Assembly: GCF_001613085.1 (NCBI RefSeq)
Contig: NZ_BDBR01000002.1
Span: forward strand, 310,001 to 374,000
Source of the DNA: Nocardia salmonicida NBRC 13393
GTDB taxonomy: Bacteria; Actinomycetota; Actinomycetes; Mycobacteriales; Mycobacteriaceae
Direction of reading: 5' to 3'
Length of the DNA stretch: 64,000 nt
The notes beneath the pieces are model-generated. The model did no database searches. It was not told the origin of the DNA and saw nothing but the letters and a program-made list of their open reading frames with translations. How positions within the stretch are numbered: position 1 is the stretch's first letter; each line of letters starts with the position of its first letter. Shown here in pieces: positions 53,569 to 62,021 of the stretch. Made by a program: the position numbers and the translations under genes.

Positions 53569-53623
53569 TGCAATGACTATGGGCGTGAATGCAATGAGTA
53601 TCCGCCCGTGAGCTTTGCAATGA
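53569..53623. promoter_or_regulatory. Three TGCAATGA direct repeats in divergent promoter region
   Basis: TGCAATGA occurs at 53569-53576, 53590-53597 and 53616-53623, 21 and 26 bases apart, and GTGAATGCA occurs at 53585 and 53631. This 250-bp gap is much richer in AT than its neighbours. The layout is that of a multi-site operator between the hydrolase gene and the MarR fusion gene. Confidence 0.5.
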
Positions 53624-53699
53624 ACTGACGGTGAATGCATACTGGGCGTGGTGCGGGCCACCCGCTCCGTACCGGTCGACAGAGAGGTGACCAGGAGCG

Positions 53700-54422
53700 A
53701 TGCCCGGAGGCAGACTCACCGACGCGGACCGTCAGCGCATCGCCGCGGGACTCGCGGAAGGACTCGGCTACGCCGAGATCGGGCGGAAGCTGGAGCGCCC
53801 CGCCTCGACGATCATGCGCGAGGTCACCCGCAACGGCGGCCCCGACGACTACCGCGCCGAACGCGCGCAGGCAGCCACCCAACAGCGCGCACGCCGCCAC
53901 AAGCAGACCCAGCCCGCAACGCCACCGATTCCCCACGCCGGCTACGGGCGCGACCCCCGCGCGGTCGCCGACTTCACCGAGTCGTTCACCGCTCTACTCA
54001 TCGAACAGGGTCTGCCCCGGATGGAAGCCAGAGTGCTCGCCTGCCTGCAGATCACCGACTCCGGGGCGCTCACGGCCGCCGAGTTGGTCGCGCGACTACG
54101 CGTGAGCCCCGCCTCGATCTCGAACGCGGTCGCCTTCCTCGAACAGCAGGGCATGCTGCGACGAGAGCTGGTCCCCGGCGAACGGCGCGAACGGTACCTC
54201 GTCGACGACGACATCTGGCTACGCAACCTCGTCGCCTCGGTCCAGATGCAGAACTCGTTGTCCGCCATGACCCGGCGCGGAGTCGAGATCCTCGGGCCCG
54301 ACACTCCCGCCGGTGCCCGCTTCGAACAATCCGCCGAGTTCGTCGCCATCGTCGGCGCGGCACTGCGGCAGGCGATGGAACAGTGGCGAGTGCGCTTGGC
54401 CGAACGTAGCGCCGAACGATAG
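53700..54422 (+). CDS. MarR/GbsR-type regulator with IS30-like N-terminal helix-turn-helix
   Basis: A 240-residue protein with two DNA-binding modules. Residues 4-58 match the N-terminal helix-turn-helix of IS30-type transposases (RLTDADRQRIAAGLAEGLGY, then ASTIMREVTRNGG and YRAERAQ). After a polar linker, residues 88-235 form a GbsR/MarR winged-helix domain (RMEARVLACLQITDSGALTA, SPASISNAVAFLEQQGML). No DDE catalytic core is present, so this is a regulator and not a transposase. It is divergent from the hydrolase gene. Confidence 0.85.
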   Translation: MPGGRLTDADRQRIAAGLAEGLGYAEIGRKLERPASTIMREVTRNGGPDDYRAERAQAATQQRARRHKQTQPATPPIPHAGYGRDPRAVADFTESFTALLIEQGLPRMEARVLACLQITDSGALTAAELVARLRVSPASISNAVAFLEQQGMLRRELVPGERRERYLVDDDIWLRNLVASVQMQNSLSAMTRRGVEILGPDTPAGARFEQSAEFVAIVGAALRQAMEQWRVRLAERSAER

Positions 54423-54440
54423 TGGTGACCGCCCCACCAC
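54422..54440. terminator. Short hairpin after the MarR fusion gene
   Basis: GTGGTG and CACCAC arms (54422-54427, 54435-54440) with a seven-base loop begin at the stop codon, between convergent genes. It has no T-run; a second perfect 10-bp palindrome CCTCGCGAGG lies about 20 bases beyond. Confidence 0.4.
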
Positions 54441-54501
54441 GGTGCGCCGGGTCGTCTCCCTCGCGAGGAAAAGTGCTCTGCGACAGCCGAATACCGGGTG
54501 T

Positions 54502-55506
54502 CTAACGGTCAGCTGTGAGGACGATCCGGGCAACCAGCGCTCGGTGATCGGCGCCGGGAAGGGCGACCGTTTCGACACTGGTGGCCCGCGCCTTCGCGAG
54601 CAGGAAATGGTCGATGCCCACCAGCGGTGGAATGGCCTTGTCGGTCGGGTAGGTGACCAGGTGCCCCGCACCGGCTTGGACCGCGGCATCGGCGAAACGC
54701 CCGGATGCCATGGCGCGGAAACGGGCATGGTCATAGGTGGCGTTGAAATCGCCACCGACGATCGCGGGGCGGTCAGTGGGGGACCGGCGCAGGATTTCGT
54801 GGAGGCGGGTGAGTTCGTCGGCCCAGACGCCGGTGTCGTAAACGGGCGGGACCGGGTGGAAGGCGTAGACCGCGACCGGTCCGATCTCGGGGACGGTGGC
54901 GGTCGCCGAGATCTGGTTGAGGACATAGCCGTCGTATTCCACGGTGTCCGACAACGGGAATCGGCTCCAGATGCCGGTGCCGCTGGCCGTCTGACCCGGA
55001 GCGAGGTACCGGTATGGCAGCAGTCGGTCCAAACCGGCACCGGACAGGGCCTCGACGGCCGGGCGGGTGAGCTCGTTGACGGTGAGAATCGCGATGTCAC
55101 GGGCCTGCACCTGGTCGACGAGCGCGCTCGGATCAGCACCGTCGAAAAGCAGATTGGCCTGCATCGCCATGATCGGCTGCCCGTCACCACCGGTCTGGGC
55201 CACATACAGCGGCACCTGGGTCGTGATCCCCGCGCCCGCCACCACCACTGCCACCCCGGTCGCGATCCACTGCCTGGTCGCCGCGAAACCGACGATGCCG
55301 AGTACCGCACCGCCCATCAGATAGGGCGCCCCCGAAGCTGCCAGGACCAGTGGTTCGGCCGGCCACCGGGTGAAATGCAAGGCCACCCCCGCGGCCGCGG
55401 CCAGCGTCGCCGCCGCTGCCACCAGGCGGACACCGCCCCGAACAATCTGCGCTCTCACCGCGCCAGCCAAGCACGCGACGGGGACGCAGGCGAATTCGTC
55501 CTCCAT
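54502..55506 (-). CDS. Membrane-anchored endonuclease/exonuclease/phosphatase-family protein
   Basis: A 334-residue protein with three hydrophobic segments in the first 110 residues (for example LVAAAATLAAAAGVAL, APYLMGGAVLGIVGFAA and WIATGVAVVVAGAGI), then an EEP domain facing outward or inward. The EEP marks are VNELTR, VGGDFNATYDH and the C-terminal GADHRALVA with the catalytic Asp-His. Similar proteins in actinobacteria have no assigned substrate. The ATG at 55504-55506 is preferred to upstream ATGs because it precedes the first membrane helix. Confidence 0.82.
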   Translation of the reverse strand: MEDEFACVPVACLAGAVRAQIVRGGVRLVAAAATLAAAAGVALHFTRWPAEPLVLAASGAPYLMGGAVLGIVGFAATRQWIATGVAVVVAGAGITTQVPLYVAQTGGDGQPIMAMQANLLFDGADPSALVDQVQARDIAILTVNELTRPAVEALSGAGLDRLLPYRYLAPGQTASGTGIWSRFPLSDTVEYDGYVLNQISATATVPEIGPVAVYAFHPVPPVYDTGVWADELTRLHEILRRSPTDRPAIVGGDFNATYDHARFRAMASGRFADAAVQAGAGHLVTYPTDKAIPPLVGIDHFLLAKARATSVETVALPGADHRALVARIVLTADR

Positions 55507-55637
55507 TGACGGCGGCCGCGAAGGCGGATCCGGCGGAGTTCTGCTCACCCCGAGTCTGTCGCAGCGAGCAGCGACGCAAGCGTTGCGAGCAGGGCAGGTG
55601 GCGCGAGAGGTGCGCGCATGGTGGTAGGAAAGGGGGC

Positions 55638-56999
55638 GTGTCGGCATCTGGCGAGAATTCTGGTTCGAACGGGCGGTCCCGCGCGGAGGACGAGGTGGTG
55701 GAGCTGGTCAGCAAGCTGATCCAGTTCGACACCTCCAACACCGGCGAGCTGGCCACCACCAAAGGTGAGAAGGAGTGCGCCGAGTGGGTGGCGCAGCAAC
55801 TGCACGAGGTCGGCTACGAGACCGAATACGTCGAGTCGGGTGCGCCCGGACGCGGAAACGTGTTCGCACGGTTGAAGGGCGCCGATTCCAGCCGCGGTGC
55901 GCTGATGATCCACGGGCACCTCGACGTGGTACCGGCCGAGGCCGCCGACTGGAGCGTGCACCCGTTCTCGGGTGCGGTGCGCGACGGGTACGTGTGGGGG
56001 CGCGGCGCGATCGATATGAAGGACATGGTCGGGATGACGCTCGCCCTGGCCCGCCAGTTCAAAGCCGAAGGCACGGTCCCGCCACGGGATCTGGTGTTCG
56101 CGTTCCTGGCCGACGAGGAGAACGGCGGCAAATGGGGCTCGCAATGGCTGGCCGACAACCGGCCCGACCTGTTCGACGGTGTCACCGAGGCGGTCGGTGA
56201 GGTCGGCGGGTTCTCCCTGACCGTGCCACGCCCCGACGGCACCGAACGCAGGCTCTACCTGGTCGAGACCGCGGAGAAGGGCCTGGGCTGGATGCGGTTG
56301 CGCGCCAAGGCCCGCGCCGGACACGGATCGTTCCTGCACGAGGACAACGCCGTCACCATCCTCGCCGAAGCCGTCGCGCGCCTGGGCCGCCACACCTTCC
56401 CGGTGGTGCTCTCGGATTCGGTGGCCGAATTCCTCGCCGCGGTGAGCGAGGAGAGCGGGCTCGCATTCGACCCGCACGGACCCGATATCGAAGGCCAGCT
56501 CGCCAAACTGGGCACCATCTCGCGCATCATCGGCGCCACCCTGCGCGACACCGCGAACCCGACCATGCTGCAGGCCGGATACAAGGCCAACGTCATCCCG
56601 CAGACCGCCGAGGCCGTGATCGACTGCCGGGTGGTGCCGGGGCGGCAGGCCGCGTTCGAACGCGAGGTCGACGAGCTGATCGGACCCGACGTGGAGCGGG
56701 AATGGATCACCAAGCTCGACTCCTACGAGACCACGTTCGACGGCCACCTCGTCGACGCCATGAACGACGCGGTGCTGGCCCACGACGCCAACGGGCGCAC
56801 CGTGCCCTACATGCTCTCCGGCGGCACCGACGCGAAAGCGTTCGCGCGCTTGGGAATCCGCTGCTTCGGCTTCGCGCCGCTGCAGTTGCCGCCCGAGCTG
56901 GACTTCACTGCCCTGTTCCACGGGGTGGACGAGCGGGTTCCGGTGCAATCACTGGAATTCGGCACCCGGGTGCTGGAACACTTCCTTCTGCACAGCTGA
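55638..56999 (+). CDS. M20-family metallopeptidase/deacylase
   Basis: A 453-residue zinc peptidase of the M20 (ArgE/DapE/CPG2) family. Zinc and catalytic residues are in MIHGHLDVVP, GRGAIDMKDMVG and FLADEENGGKWGS; the C-terminal zinc ligand region is SGGTDAKAF and LFHGVDERVP. It would cleave a peptide or N-acyl amino acid. The GTG at 55638 follows AAAGGGGG. The gene at 57021 starts 21 bases later and may be in the same transcript. Confidence 0.9.
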   Translation: MSASGENSGSNGRSRAEDEVVELVSKLIQFDTSNTGELATTKGEKECAEWVAQQLHEVGYETEYVESGAPGRGNVFARLKGADSSRGALMIHGHLDVVPAEAADWSVHPFSGAVRDGYVWGRGAIDMKDMVGMTLALARQFKAEGTVPPRDLVFAFLADEENGGKWGSQWLADNRPDLFDGVTEAVGEVGGFSLTVPRPDGTERRLYLVETAEKGLGWMRLRAKARAGHGSFLHEDNAVTILAEAVARLGRHTFPVVLSDSVAEFLAAVSEESGLAFDPHGPDIEGQLAKLGTISRIIGATLRDTANPTMLQAGYKANVIPQTAEAVIDCRVVPGRQAAFEREVDELIGPDVEREWITKLDSYETTFDGHLVDAMNDAVLAHDANGRTVPYMLSGGTDAKAFARLGIRCFGFAPLQLPPELDFTALFHGVDERVPVQSLEFGTRVLEHFLLHS

Positions 57000-57020
57000 C
57001 CTCGACTGGAAAGGTCCTTT

Positions 57021-57548
57021 ATGAGCTACAACCCGTATGACGCGCTGCCGACGGTGCCGTCGTTCACCGTCACTTCGGCCGATATCACCGACGGTCAGCC
57101 GTTGGCCAACGATCAGGTGTCGGGGGTCTTCGGATCAGGCGGCAAGGACATCTCGCCGCAGCTGAGCTGGTCGGGATTCCCCGAGGGCACCCAGAGTTTC
57201 GCGGTGACGGTGTATGACCCCGACGCACCGACCGCGTCCGGGTTCTGGCATTGGGCCGTGGCCAATATTCCGGCGTCGGTCACCACCCTCGATGCCGGCG
57301 CGGGTAGCGAAGGCGGGAACCTGCCCGCCGGTGCGGTGAGCTTGCGCAACGACGGTGGTTTTCCCGGCTTCGTCGGCGCGGCACCGCCGAAAGGCCATGG
57401 GCCGCACCGGTATTTCGTGGTCGTACACGCCGTCGACGTCCCCGCACTCGAGGTCGGAACCGACGCGTCGCCCGCCTATCTCGGGTTCAACCTGTTCTCC
57501 CACACCCTGGCCAGGGCCACCCTGATCGGCACCTACGAACAGAACTGA
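57021..57548 (+). CDS. YbhB/YbcL-family (PEBP) protein
   Basis: A 175-residue phosphatidylethanolamine-binding-like protein. [39 protein letters not shown] and [15 protein letters not shown] are the three conserved PEBP segments that line the small anion-binding pocket. Bacterial members have no firmly known job. AAAGG lies before its ATG, 21 bases after the M20 gene. A strong terminator follows. Confidence 0.93.
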   Translation: MSYNPYDALPTVPSFTVTSADITDGQPLANDQVSGVFGSGGKDISPQLSWSGFPEGTQSFAVTVYDPDAPTASGFWHWAVANIPASVTTLDAGAGSEGGNLPAGAVSLRNDGGFPGFVGAAPPKGHGPHRYFVVVHAVDVPALEVGTDASPAYLGFNLFSHTLARATLIGTYEQN

Positions 57549-57556
57549 CAACACAC

Positions 57557-57598
57557 AACAGCGGTGGCCCTGAGACTTCCAGGGCCACCGCTGTTTTC
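57557..57598. terminator. Strong bidirectional intrinsic terminator
   Basis: A perfect 16-bp stem (left arm 57557-57572 starting AACAGCGGTGG, right arm 57580-57595) closes a seven-base loop. TTTTC follows on the plus strand and the opposite strand begins with a run rich in T. It lies between the convergent PEBP and acyl-CoA ligase genes. Confidence 0.88.
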
Positions 57599-57602
57599 GT
57601 CA

Positions 57603-59426
57603 CTACTTCACGTTGACGACATGCTCGGGCGGGGTCGCGGCGTAGAGCTGGGTGATGGTCTCGGCGTACTTGTTCGAGATCGGGGTGCGCTTGAGCGACA
57701 TCTTCGGGGTCAGCTCGTCACCGCCGGGCTCCCACAGGTTCTCCACGATCACGAAACGCTTGATCTGCTCCACCCGGGAGAGCTTGCGGTTGCCCGCCAG
57801 CACCGCTTCTTTGACCTCGTCGACGATCTCCTTGCGCCGGGCCAGCTCCGCGTGGGTGGCGTCGGTGGCGCCGAAGTCCTTGGCGCGCAGCGCCGCGACA
57901 TCGGGATCGAGCATGATCAGGGCGGTGATGTAGGGGCGGGCCTCGCCGATCGCGACGGCCTGGCCGATCATCGACGAGGCCGCCTTCATGGCGTTCTCGA
58001 TATTGGAGGGGGCGATGTTCTTGCCCGCTTCACTGATGATGAGTTCTTTCTTGCGATCGACGATGCGCAGATAGCCGTCGGCGTCGAGGGTGCCGATATC
58101 ACCGGTGTGCAGCCAGCCCGCGTCGTCGATCGCCTCGGCGGTCTTGTCGGGCATGTTGCGGTAGCCGGGGGTGATGATCGGGCCACGGATGAGGACCTCG
58201 CCGTCGGCGTCCAGACGTAGCTCCACACCGTCCATGACGCGTCCGACCGAGCCGGGGCGCGGCTTGTCGATCTCGGTGAAGGTGCCCACGCCCGCGGTTT
58301 CGGACATCCCCCACACCTCGCTCACGGCGAAGCCGAGGCCGAGGAAGTATTCGAGGGTTTCCGGCGGTACCGGCGCGGCACCGGACGCGGCGACCTTCAG
58401 CTCGGCGAATCCGAGCGCCTCGCGCAGCTTGGACAGCACCAGCGCGTCCGCGATCTTGTGCTGTACCCCGAGCAGCAGCGAGCTCTCACCGGCCAGCTTC
58501 GCCTTGGCCTGCGCGACACCGACACCGATCGCCCAGTTCGCGAGCGCCTTCTTGACCGGGCTCGGCTCGACGGCGAGTTTGTTCTCGATACCGGCCTTGA
58601 TCTTCTGCCACACCCGCGGCACGCCGAAGAACACCGTCGGTCGGGCATCGGGCAGGGCGGCGGCGATCTCACGCGGGTCGGCGACAGTGGTGATCTGGAT
58701 GCCGGTGAGCAGGCTCATCGCGTGCGCGGAGATGCGGTCGGCGACGTGGGCGGCGGGCAGATACGACACGGCACGGTCGTCGAAACCGACCGGCAGCGGA
58801 CCCGAGACCAGGCCGGCGACCTGGGCGATCACATTGCTCTGGGTGAGCTCGACACCCTTGGACGGGCCGGTGGTGCCGGAGGTGTAGATCAAGGTGGCCA
58901 AATCGCCGGACTGCACCGCCTGCCAGGCCGCGTCGAAATCGAAGTCCGGTTCGGGATCGGATTCGAGCTGAGCCAAGGTGACGGTGCCCTCGGCGGTGCC
59001 GTCGACCACGACCGTGTGCTCGACCGAGGTCCCCGACGCGCGCAGGGTGTCGAGGAACGCCTGCTCGGTGATGACCACCTTGTTGCCCGCATTGGCGAAC
59101 ACGTGCGCGATCTGGTCGGTGGAACTGGTGTTGTACACCGAGAACGGCACGGCGCCCAGGTGCAGGGCCGCGGTGTCGATCAGGTTGAACTCGGGACGGT
59201 TGGTGAGCATGATGCCGACCGTGTCGCCACGGCGCACACCGAGCTTGGCCAACCCCGCGGCCAGCGCGCGCACCCTCGTCGCATACTCGGCCCAGGTGAT
59301 CTCCTGGGTGCCACCGACCGTGCGCAAGGCGATTTGGTCGGGCCGCAACGCGGCGGTTTGCTGGAAGGCGGCGGGCACGGTGTGCACCGTGACCCCGGAT
59401 GCGTGCGCGAAACCGATGTCAGTCAT
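57603..59426 (-). CDS. fadD15: Long-chain fatty acid--CoA ligase (FadD15-like)
   Basis: A 607-residue acyl-CoA synthetase of the AMP-forming family, closest in look to mycobacterial FadD15. The AMP-binding motif is LIYTSGTTGPSKGVELT, the second is SEVWGMSETAGVGTFT, the third GWLHTGDIGTLDADGYLRIVDRKKELI, and the final Lys region is PKMSLKRTPISNKY. It activates long-chain fatty acids to CoA thioesters. The ATG at 59426 follows AAGGG four bases upstream. An inverted repeat lies 51 bases before it. Confidence 0.93.
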   Translation of the reverse strand: MTDIGFAHASGVTVHTVPAAFQQTAALRPDQIALRTVGGTQEITWAEYATRVRALAAGLAKLGVRRGDTVGIMLTNRPEFNLIDTAALHLGAVPFSVYNTSSTDQIAHVFANAGNKVVITEQAFLDTLRASGTSVEHTVVVDGTAEGTVTLAQLESDPEPDFDFDAAWQAVQSGDLATLIYTSGTTGPSKGVELTQSNVIAQVAGLVSGPLPVGFDDRAVSYLPAAHVADRISAHAMSLLTGIQITTVADPREIAAALPDARPTVFFGVPRVWQKIKAGIENKLAVEPSPVKKALANWAIGVGVAQAKAKLAGESSLLLGVQHKIADALVLSKLREALGFAELKVAASGAAPVPPETLEYFLGLGFAVSEVWGMSETAGVGTFTEIDKPRPGSVGRVMDGVELRLDADGEVLIRGPIITPGYRNMPDKTAEAIDDAGWLHTGDIGTLDADGYLRIVDRKKELIISEAGKNIAPSNIENAMKAASSMIGQAVAIGEARPYITALIMLDPDVAALRAKDFGATDATHAELARRKEIVDEVKEAVLAGNRKLSRVEQIKRFVIVENLWEPGGDELTPKMSLKRTPISNKYAETITQLYAATPPEHVVNVK

Positions 59427-59476
59427 ATCCCTTGTTCCCATAGGCCGAGCTGGATACCGAGCCGATGCGAGTGAAA

Positions 59477-59498
59477 CCATCTCGTTATCTCGAGATGG
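59477..59498. promoter_or_regulatory. Inverted repeat CCATCTCG-N6-CGAGATGG before fadD15
   Basis: Perfect eight-base arms around TTATCT lie between fadD15 and ribA-like gene, both on the minus strand. It falls in the fadD15 promoter region, where a fatty-acid-sensing TetR would be expected, but it could also act as a terminator hairpin for the ribA-like gene. Confidence 0.5.
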
Positions 59499-59558
59499 AG
59501 ACGTCAGCAGTGGCGTGGCTCACTTATCGTAACCGGACATACGGGATCGTGAGGACGG

Positions 59559-60245
59559 TTACCGGCGAGCCCGTAGCCGCCACCACGACCGCACCCGCGC
59601 CGATCGCTCGTCGTCGGCGAGCGGATCGGCGGGGATGGTGTGCTGACGTTGGCGTCGTTTGGCCTGCAGGTATTGCCTGCCGCGCGAGGATTGCAAGGCG
59701 ATGGTGAGGGCGATGGGCTCGACAGTGATCCCGGCCTCGGTCAGTGCCCGGCACTTGTCGGGGTTGTTGGTGAGCAACCGGACCCGGGTGAGATCGAGCT
59801 CGCGCAGTGCGCGCGCGGCGGGCTCGTAGCGGCGGGTGTCGGCGTCGAGGCCGAGGCTTCGATAACTGTCGAAGGTGTCGGCGCCGGACTGCTCGCTTTC
59901 GCGATAGCCACGAGCTTTCCAGATCAAGCCGGCCCCGCGTCCCTCCTGTTCGAGGTAGACGAGAACACCGGCGCCCTCGGCCTGGATGCGGTCCATCGAC
60001 TCGGTGAGTTCACCGCCGCAATCGCAGTCGTCGGAACCCAGGCCCTCGCCGTAGAGGCAGCGCGAATGCACTCGAACCAGGCAGCCGTCGCGGGGGTCAC
60101 CGAAGACGAGCAGGTGTCCACCGTCGCGGGGGTCGGGGATCTCGATGACCCGGATCGGCAGTTGTGCGCCGTGGCGACCCAGCCGGTGTGCGGTGTCGGC
60201 ACCGGCACGCCCGGTCCTGGCACTGCCGAACGACAGAATGGTCAA
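59559..60245 (-). CDS. ribA: GTP cyclohydrolase II family protein, divergent
   Basis: A 228-residue stand-alone GTP cyclohydrolase II, not fused to DHBP synthase. The zinc cysteines are all present in RVHSRCLYGEGLGSDDCDCG, EQEGRGAGL and LLTNNPDK match the family, and ADTRR keeps the catalytic Asp-x-Arg. Two changes are visible: the usual HSEC is HSRC, and the Arg before CDCG is Asp. Some actinobacterial paralogues work in deazapurine or other pathways, so this may not be the riboflavin enzyme. No other rib gene is close. Confidence 0.85.
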   Translation of the reverse strand: MTILSFGSARTGRAGADTAHRLGRHGAQLPIRVIEIPDPRDGGHLLVFGDPRDGCLVRVHSRCLYGEGLGSDDCDCGGELTESMDRIQAEGAGVLVYLEQEGRGAGLIWKARGYRESEQSGADTFDSYRSLGLDADTRRYEPAARALRELDLTRVRLLTNNPDKCRALTEAGITVEPIALTIALQSSRGRQYLQAKRRQRQHTIPADPLADDERSARVRSWWRLRARR

Positions 60246-60314
60246 CGATCCTCCGTGCGTGGACAGGCGATACCGGACAGGGACGAGCCTCGACGGCGCG
60301 ACTTTACCCCCGGA

Positions 60315-61793
60315 TCAGGCCGACGGCGCGTACAGCCGCACGATGCGGTCGATCTCGGCGACACCGGGCATCGACACCGCCACCGCCCCCAGATTCTGGG
60401 TGGGAATCATCGCCGCGGTCGCCCACACGTAATCGGTTGCGGTGAGCGGGGTTCGGGAATTGACGAGCCGATAGGCCAGCGCCCCGGTAAAGGCGGCGGC
60501 GGCCCCGACCGAGGCTTTGAGCACCTGCGGGAAGTAGTCGATCACGGTCTCGACCGTGTCGGAGGCGACGACGCAGCGGAAGTTCTCGACCGTGCAGACG
60601 GTGCCGACGCCGAGCCCGCGCAGCAGCCGGGCGATGTCGTCGGCGGATTCGGCGGGCACATCGGGCAGCAGCGCGTCCAGATCCGCGGCGGCGCCGACGA
60701 GATAGTCGACCGCGCCCAGGTACTGGTAGAGGCTCTGCGGCACCGGCATCGACGGCGTCGGGCACACGATGACGGGCGGCTTGGGCCGCATCTGCGACAC
60801 CACCGACAGCACCTGCTCGATCACCGAGGGCGGTGGTTCGAAGCTCAGGATCACCGCGTCGGAGGCTTCCAGCGCGGCGCGCAGTTCCGGGCGGTGCAGG
60901 TCTTCGTCCTGGAGTTGGACGCGGCTGTCGCGGCAGCCGATGATGCGGGTCTCGCCGTTGGGGGTGATCACCACCGCGGTCACCAGCGACGTCGCGAACG
61001 GCACAACCTTGACCAGGTCGAGGTGCACCCCTTCGGCTTCGATGAATTCGAGGATGCGGCGACCGTATTCGTCACCGCCGACCGCACAGGCCAGGTGCAC
61101 GCCGACGCCCAGGCGGGCCGCGGCGACGGCCCGGTTGAGCCCTTTGCCACCGGGGTGGCCGGTGAAGGTGCCGCCGGCGGCGTTGTCGGCATCGGGGAAG
61201 GTGTCGACCCGGTAGAGATGATCGATGACGGCGTCGCCGAAGACCGTGACGACACCGTGCCGGTCGGGCGCGGCGGTGGGCTGTGTGGCCGACGGCGCGG
61301 CCATGGGATAGCCGGAATCGGTGGCGAGCAGCCCGGCCAGCGCGGTGAAGGCGCTGTGTTCGGAGACCGTGCGCAACCGCTTGACCGTGGGAGCTTCGGG
61401 AACGGGGTCGACATCGAGCAGGGTGTGCAGGGCAACCCACTGCTCGGTCAAGGCCTCTCGACGTTCCCCGAGGTTATCTGCATACAGGCGTTCGATATCG
61501 ATACCCACGCCAGACCGGTCCCGGAACAGCCCCAGCGAGAGCGCCGCATCCACGATCAGCCGGTCCGTCGGTGCCAGCCACTGCGTGACCTCACGCACCA
61601 CGGGCAGGATCGATGCCTCGACGGAGACCCCGGTGCGGCGGGCGTGTCGGCGTACCGACAGCAGCTCCAGCAGCGGCGCGGCGTCGATCTCGGTGTGGCG
61701 CAAGCGTTCTGCGTTCAAGCCCGCGTACTTGCCCAGCCTGGCCAGGATGCTGCGGATCGCGGCGACGCGGGCATCCTGGGGAACCATCGACAT
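60315..61793 (-). CDS. PfkB-like protein without catalytic aspartate, unfamiliar N-terminal domain
   Basis: A 492-residue two-part protein. Residues 181-492 have the ribokinase fold: VVTVFGDAVIDHLYRVD at the start and the sugar-binding GGKGLN at 215-220. But the second PfkB signature, normally Gly-Ala-Gly-Asp, reads G430-A-A-A433, so the general base Asp is Ala. Residues 1-180 are helical and belong to no domain I can name; RLRHTEIDAAPLLELLSVRR and LSVRRHARRTGVSVEASIL could include a DNA- or protein-binding helix-turn-helix. GGGAGG precedes the ATG. The gene is divergent from a small gene across an array of TGGCAA sites. A sugar-sensing regulator is inferred; a weak kinase remains possible. 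Confidence 0.8.
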   Translation of the reverse strand: MSMVPQDARVAAIRSILARLGKYAGLNAERLRHTEIDAAPLLELLSVRRHARRTGVSVEASILPVVREVTQWLAPTDRLIVDAALSLGLFRDRSGVGIDIERLYADNLGERREALTEQWVALHTLLDVDPVPEAPTVKRLRTVSEHSAFTALAGLLATDSGYPMAAPSATQPTAAPDRHGVVTVFGDAVIDHLYRVDTFPDADNAAGGTFTGHPGGKGLNRAVAAARLGVGVHLACAVGGDEYGRRILEFIEAEGVHLDLVKVVPFATSLVTAVVITPNGETRIIGCRDSRVQLQDEDLHRPELRAALEASDAVILSFEPPPSVIEQVLSVVSQMRPKPPVIVCPTPSMPVPQSLYQYLGAVDYLVGAAADLDALLPDVPAESADDIARLLRGLGVGTVCTVENFRCVVASDTVETVIDYFPQVLKASVGAAAAFTGALAYRLVNSRTPLTATDYVWATAAMIPTQNLGAVAVSMPGVAEIDRIVRLYAPSA

Positions 61794-61872
61794 GCTGCCT
61801 CCCGTCAACTTCTCGACGCCACCGCGCACTCGATCGGGGCGGACGCCGCACCGCGATCGCCACATTGCCGGG

Positions 61873-61942
61873 TTTGCCACGCCCGAAATCTGGCAATTAC
61901 CTACTAACAATGGCAATTGACCAAGACAAATGGCAAATGCCA
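61873..61942. promoter_or_regulatory. Array of TGGCAA sites at 20-bp spacing
   Basis: TGGCAA occurs at 61891, 61911 and 61931, exactly 20 bp apart (two helical turns). The inverse TTTGCCA at 61873 faces the first copy, and the last forms a small palindrome TGGCA-AA-TGCCA (61931-61942). The array lies 80 bases upstream of both the PfkB-like gene and the divergent gene at 62022. Cooperative binding by one regulator is inferred. Confidence 0.6.
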
Positions 61943-62021
61943 CACTGGATTACGGGGAGTAGATGCCCCGCCAGACGCTCGGGGAGGGCGCAGCGCCCCC
62001 ACCGGGGAAGGCAGGTCCACG

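Noticed and set aside
53700..53880. IS30 transposase fragment
   Set aside because: The IS30-like helix-turn-helix is in frame with a complete MarR/GbsR domain, and no DDE core or terminal repeats are present.
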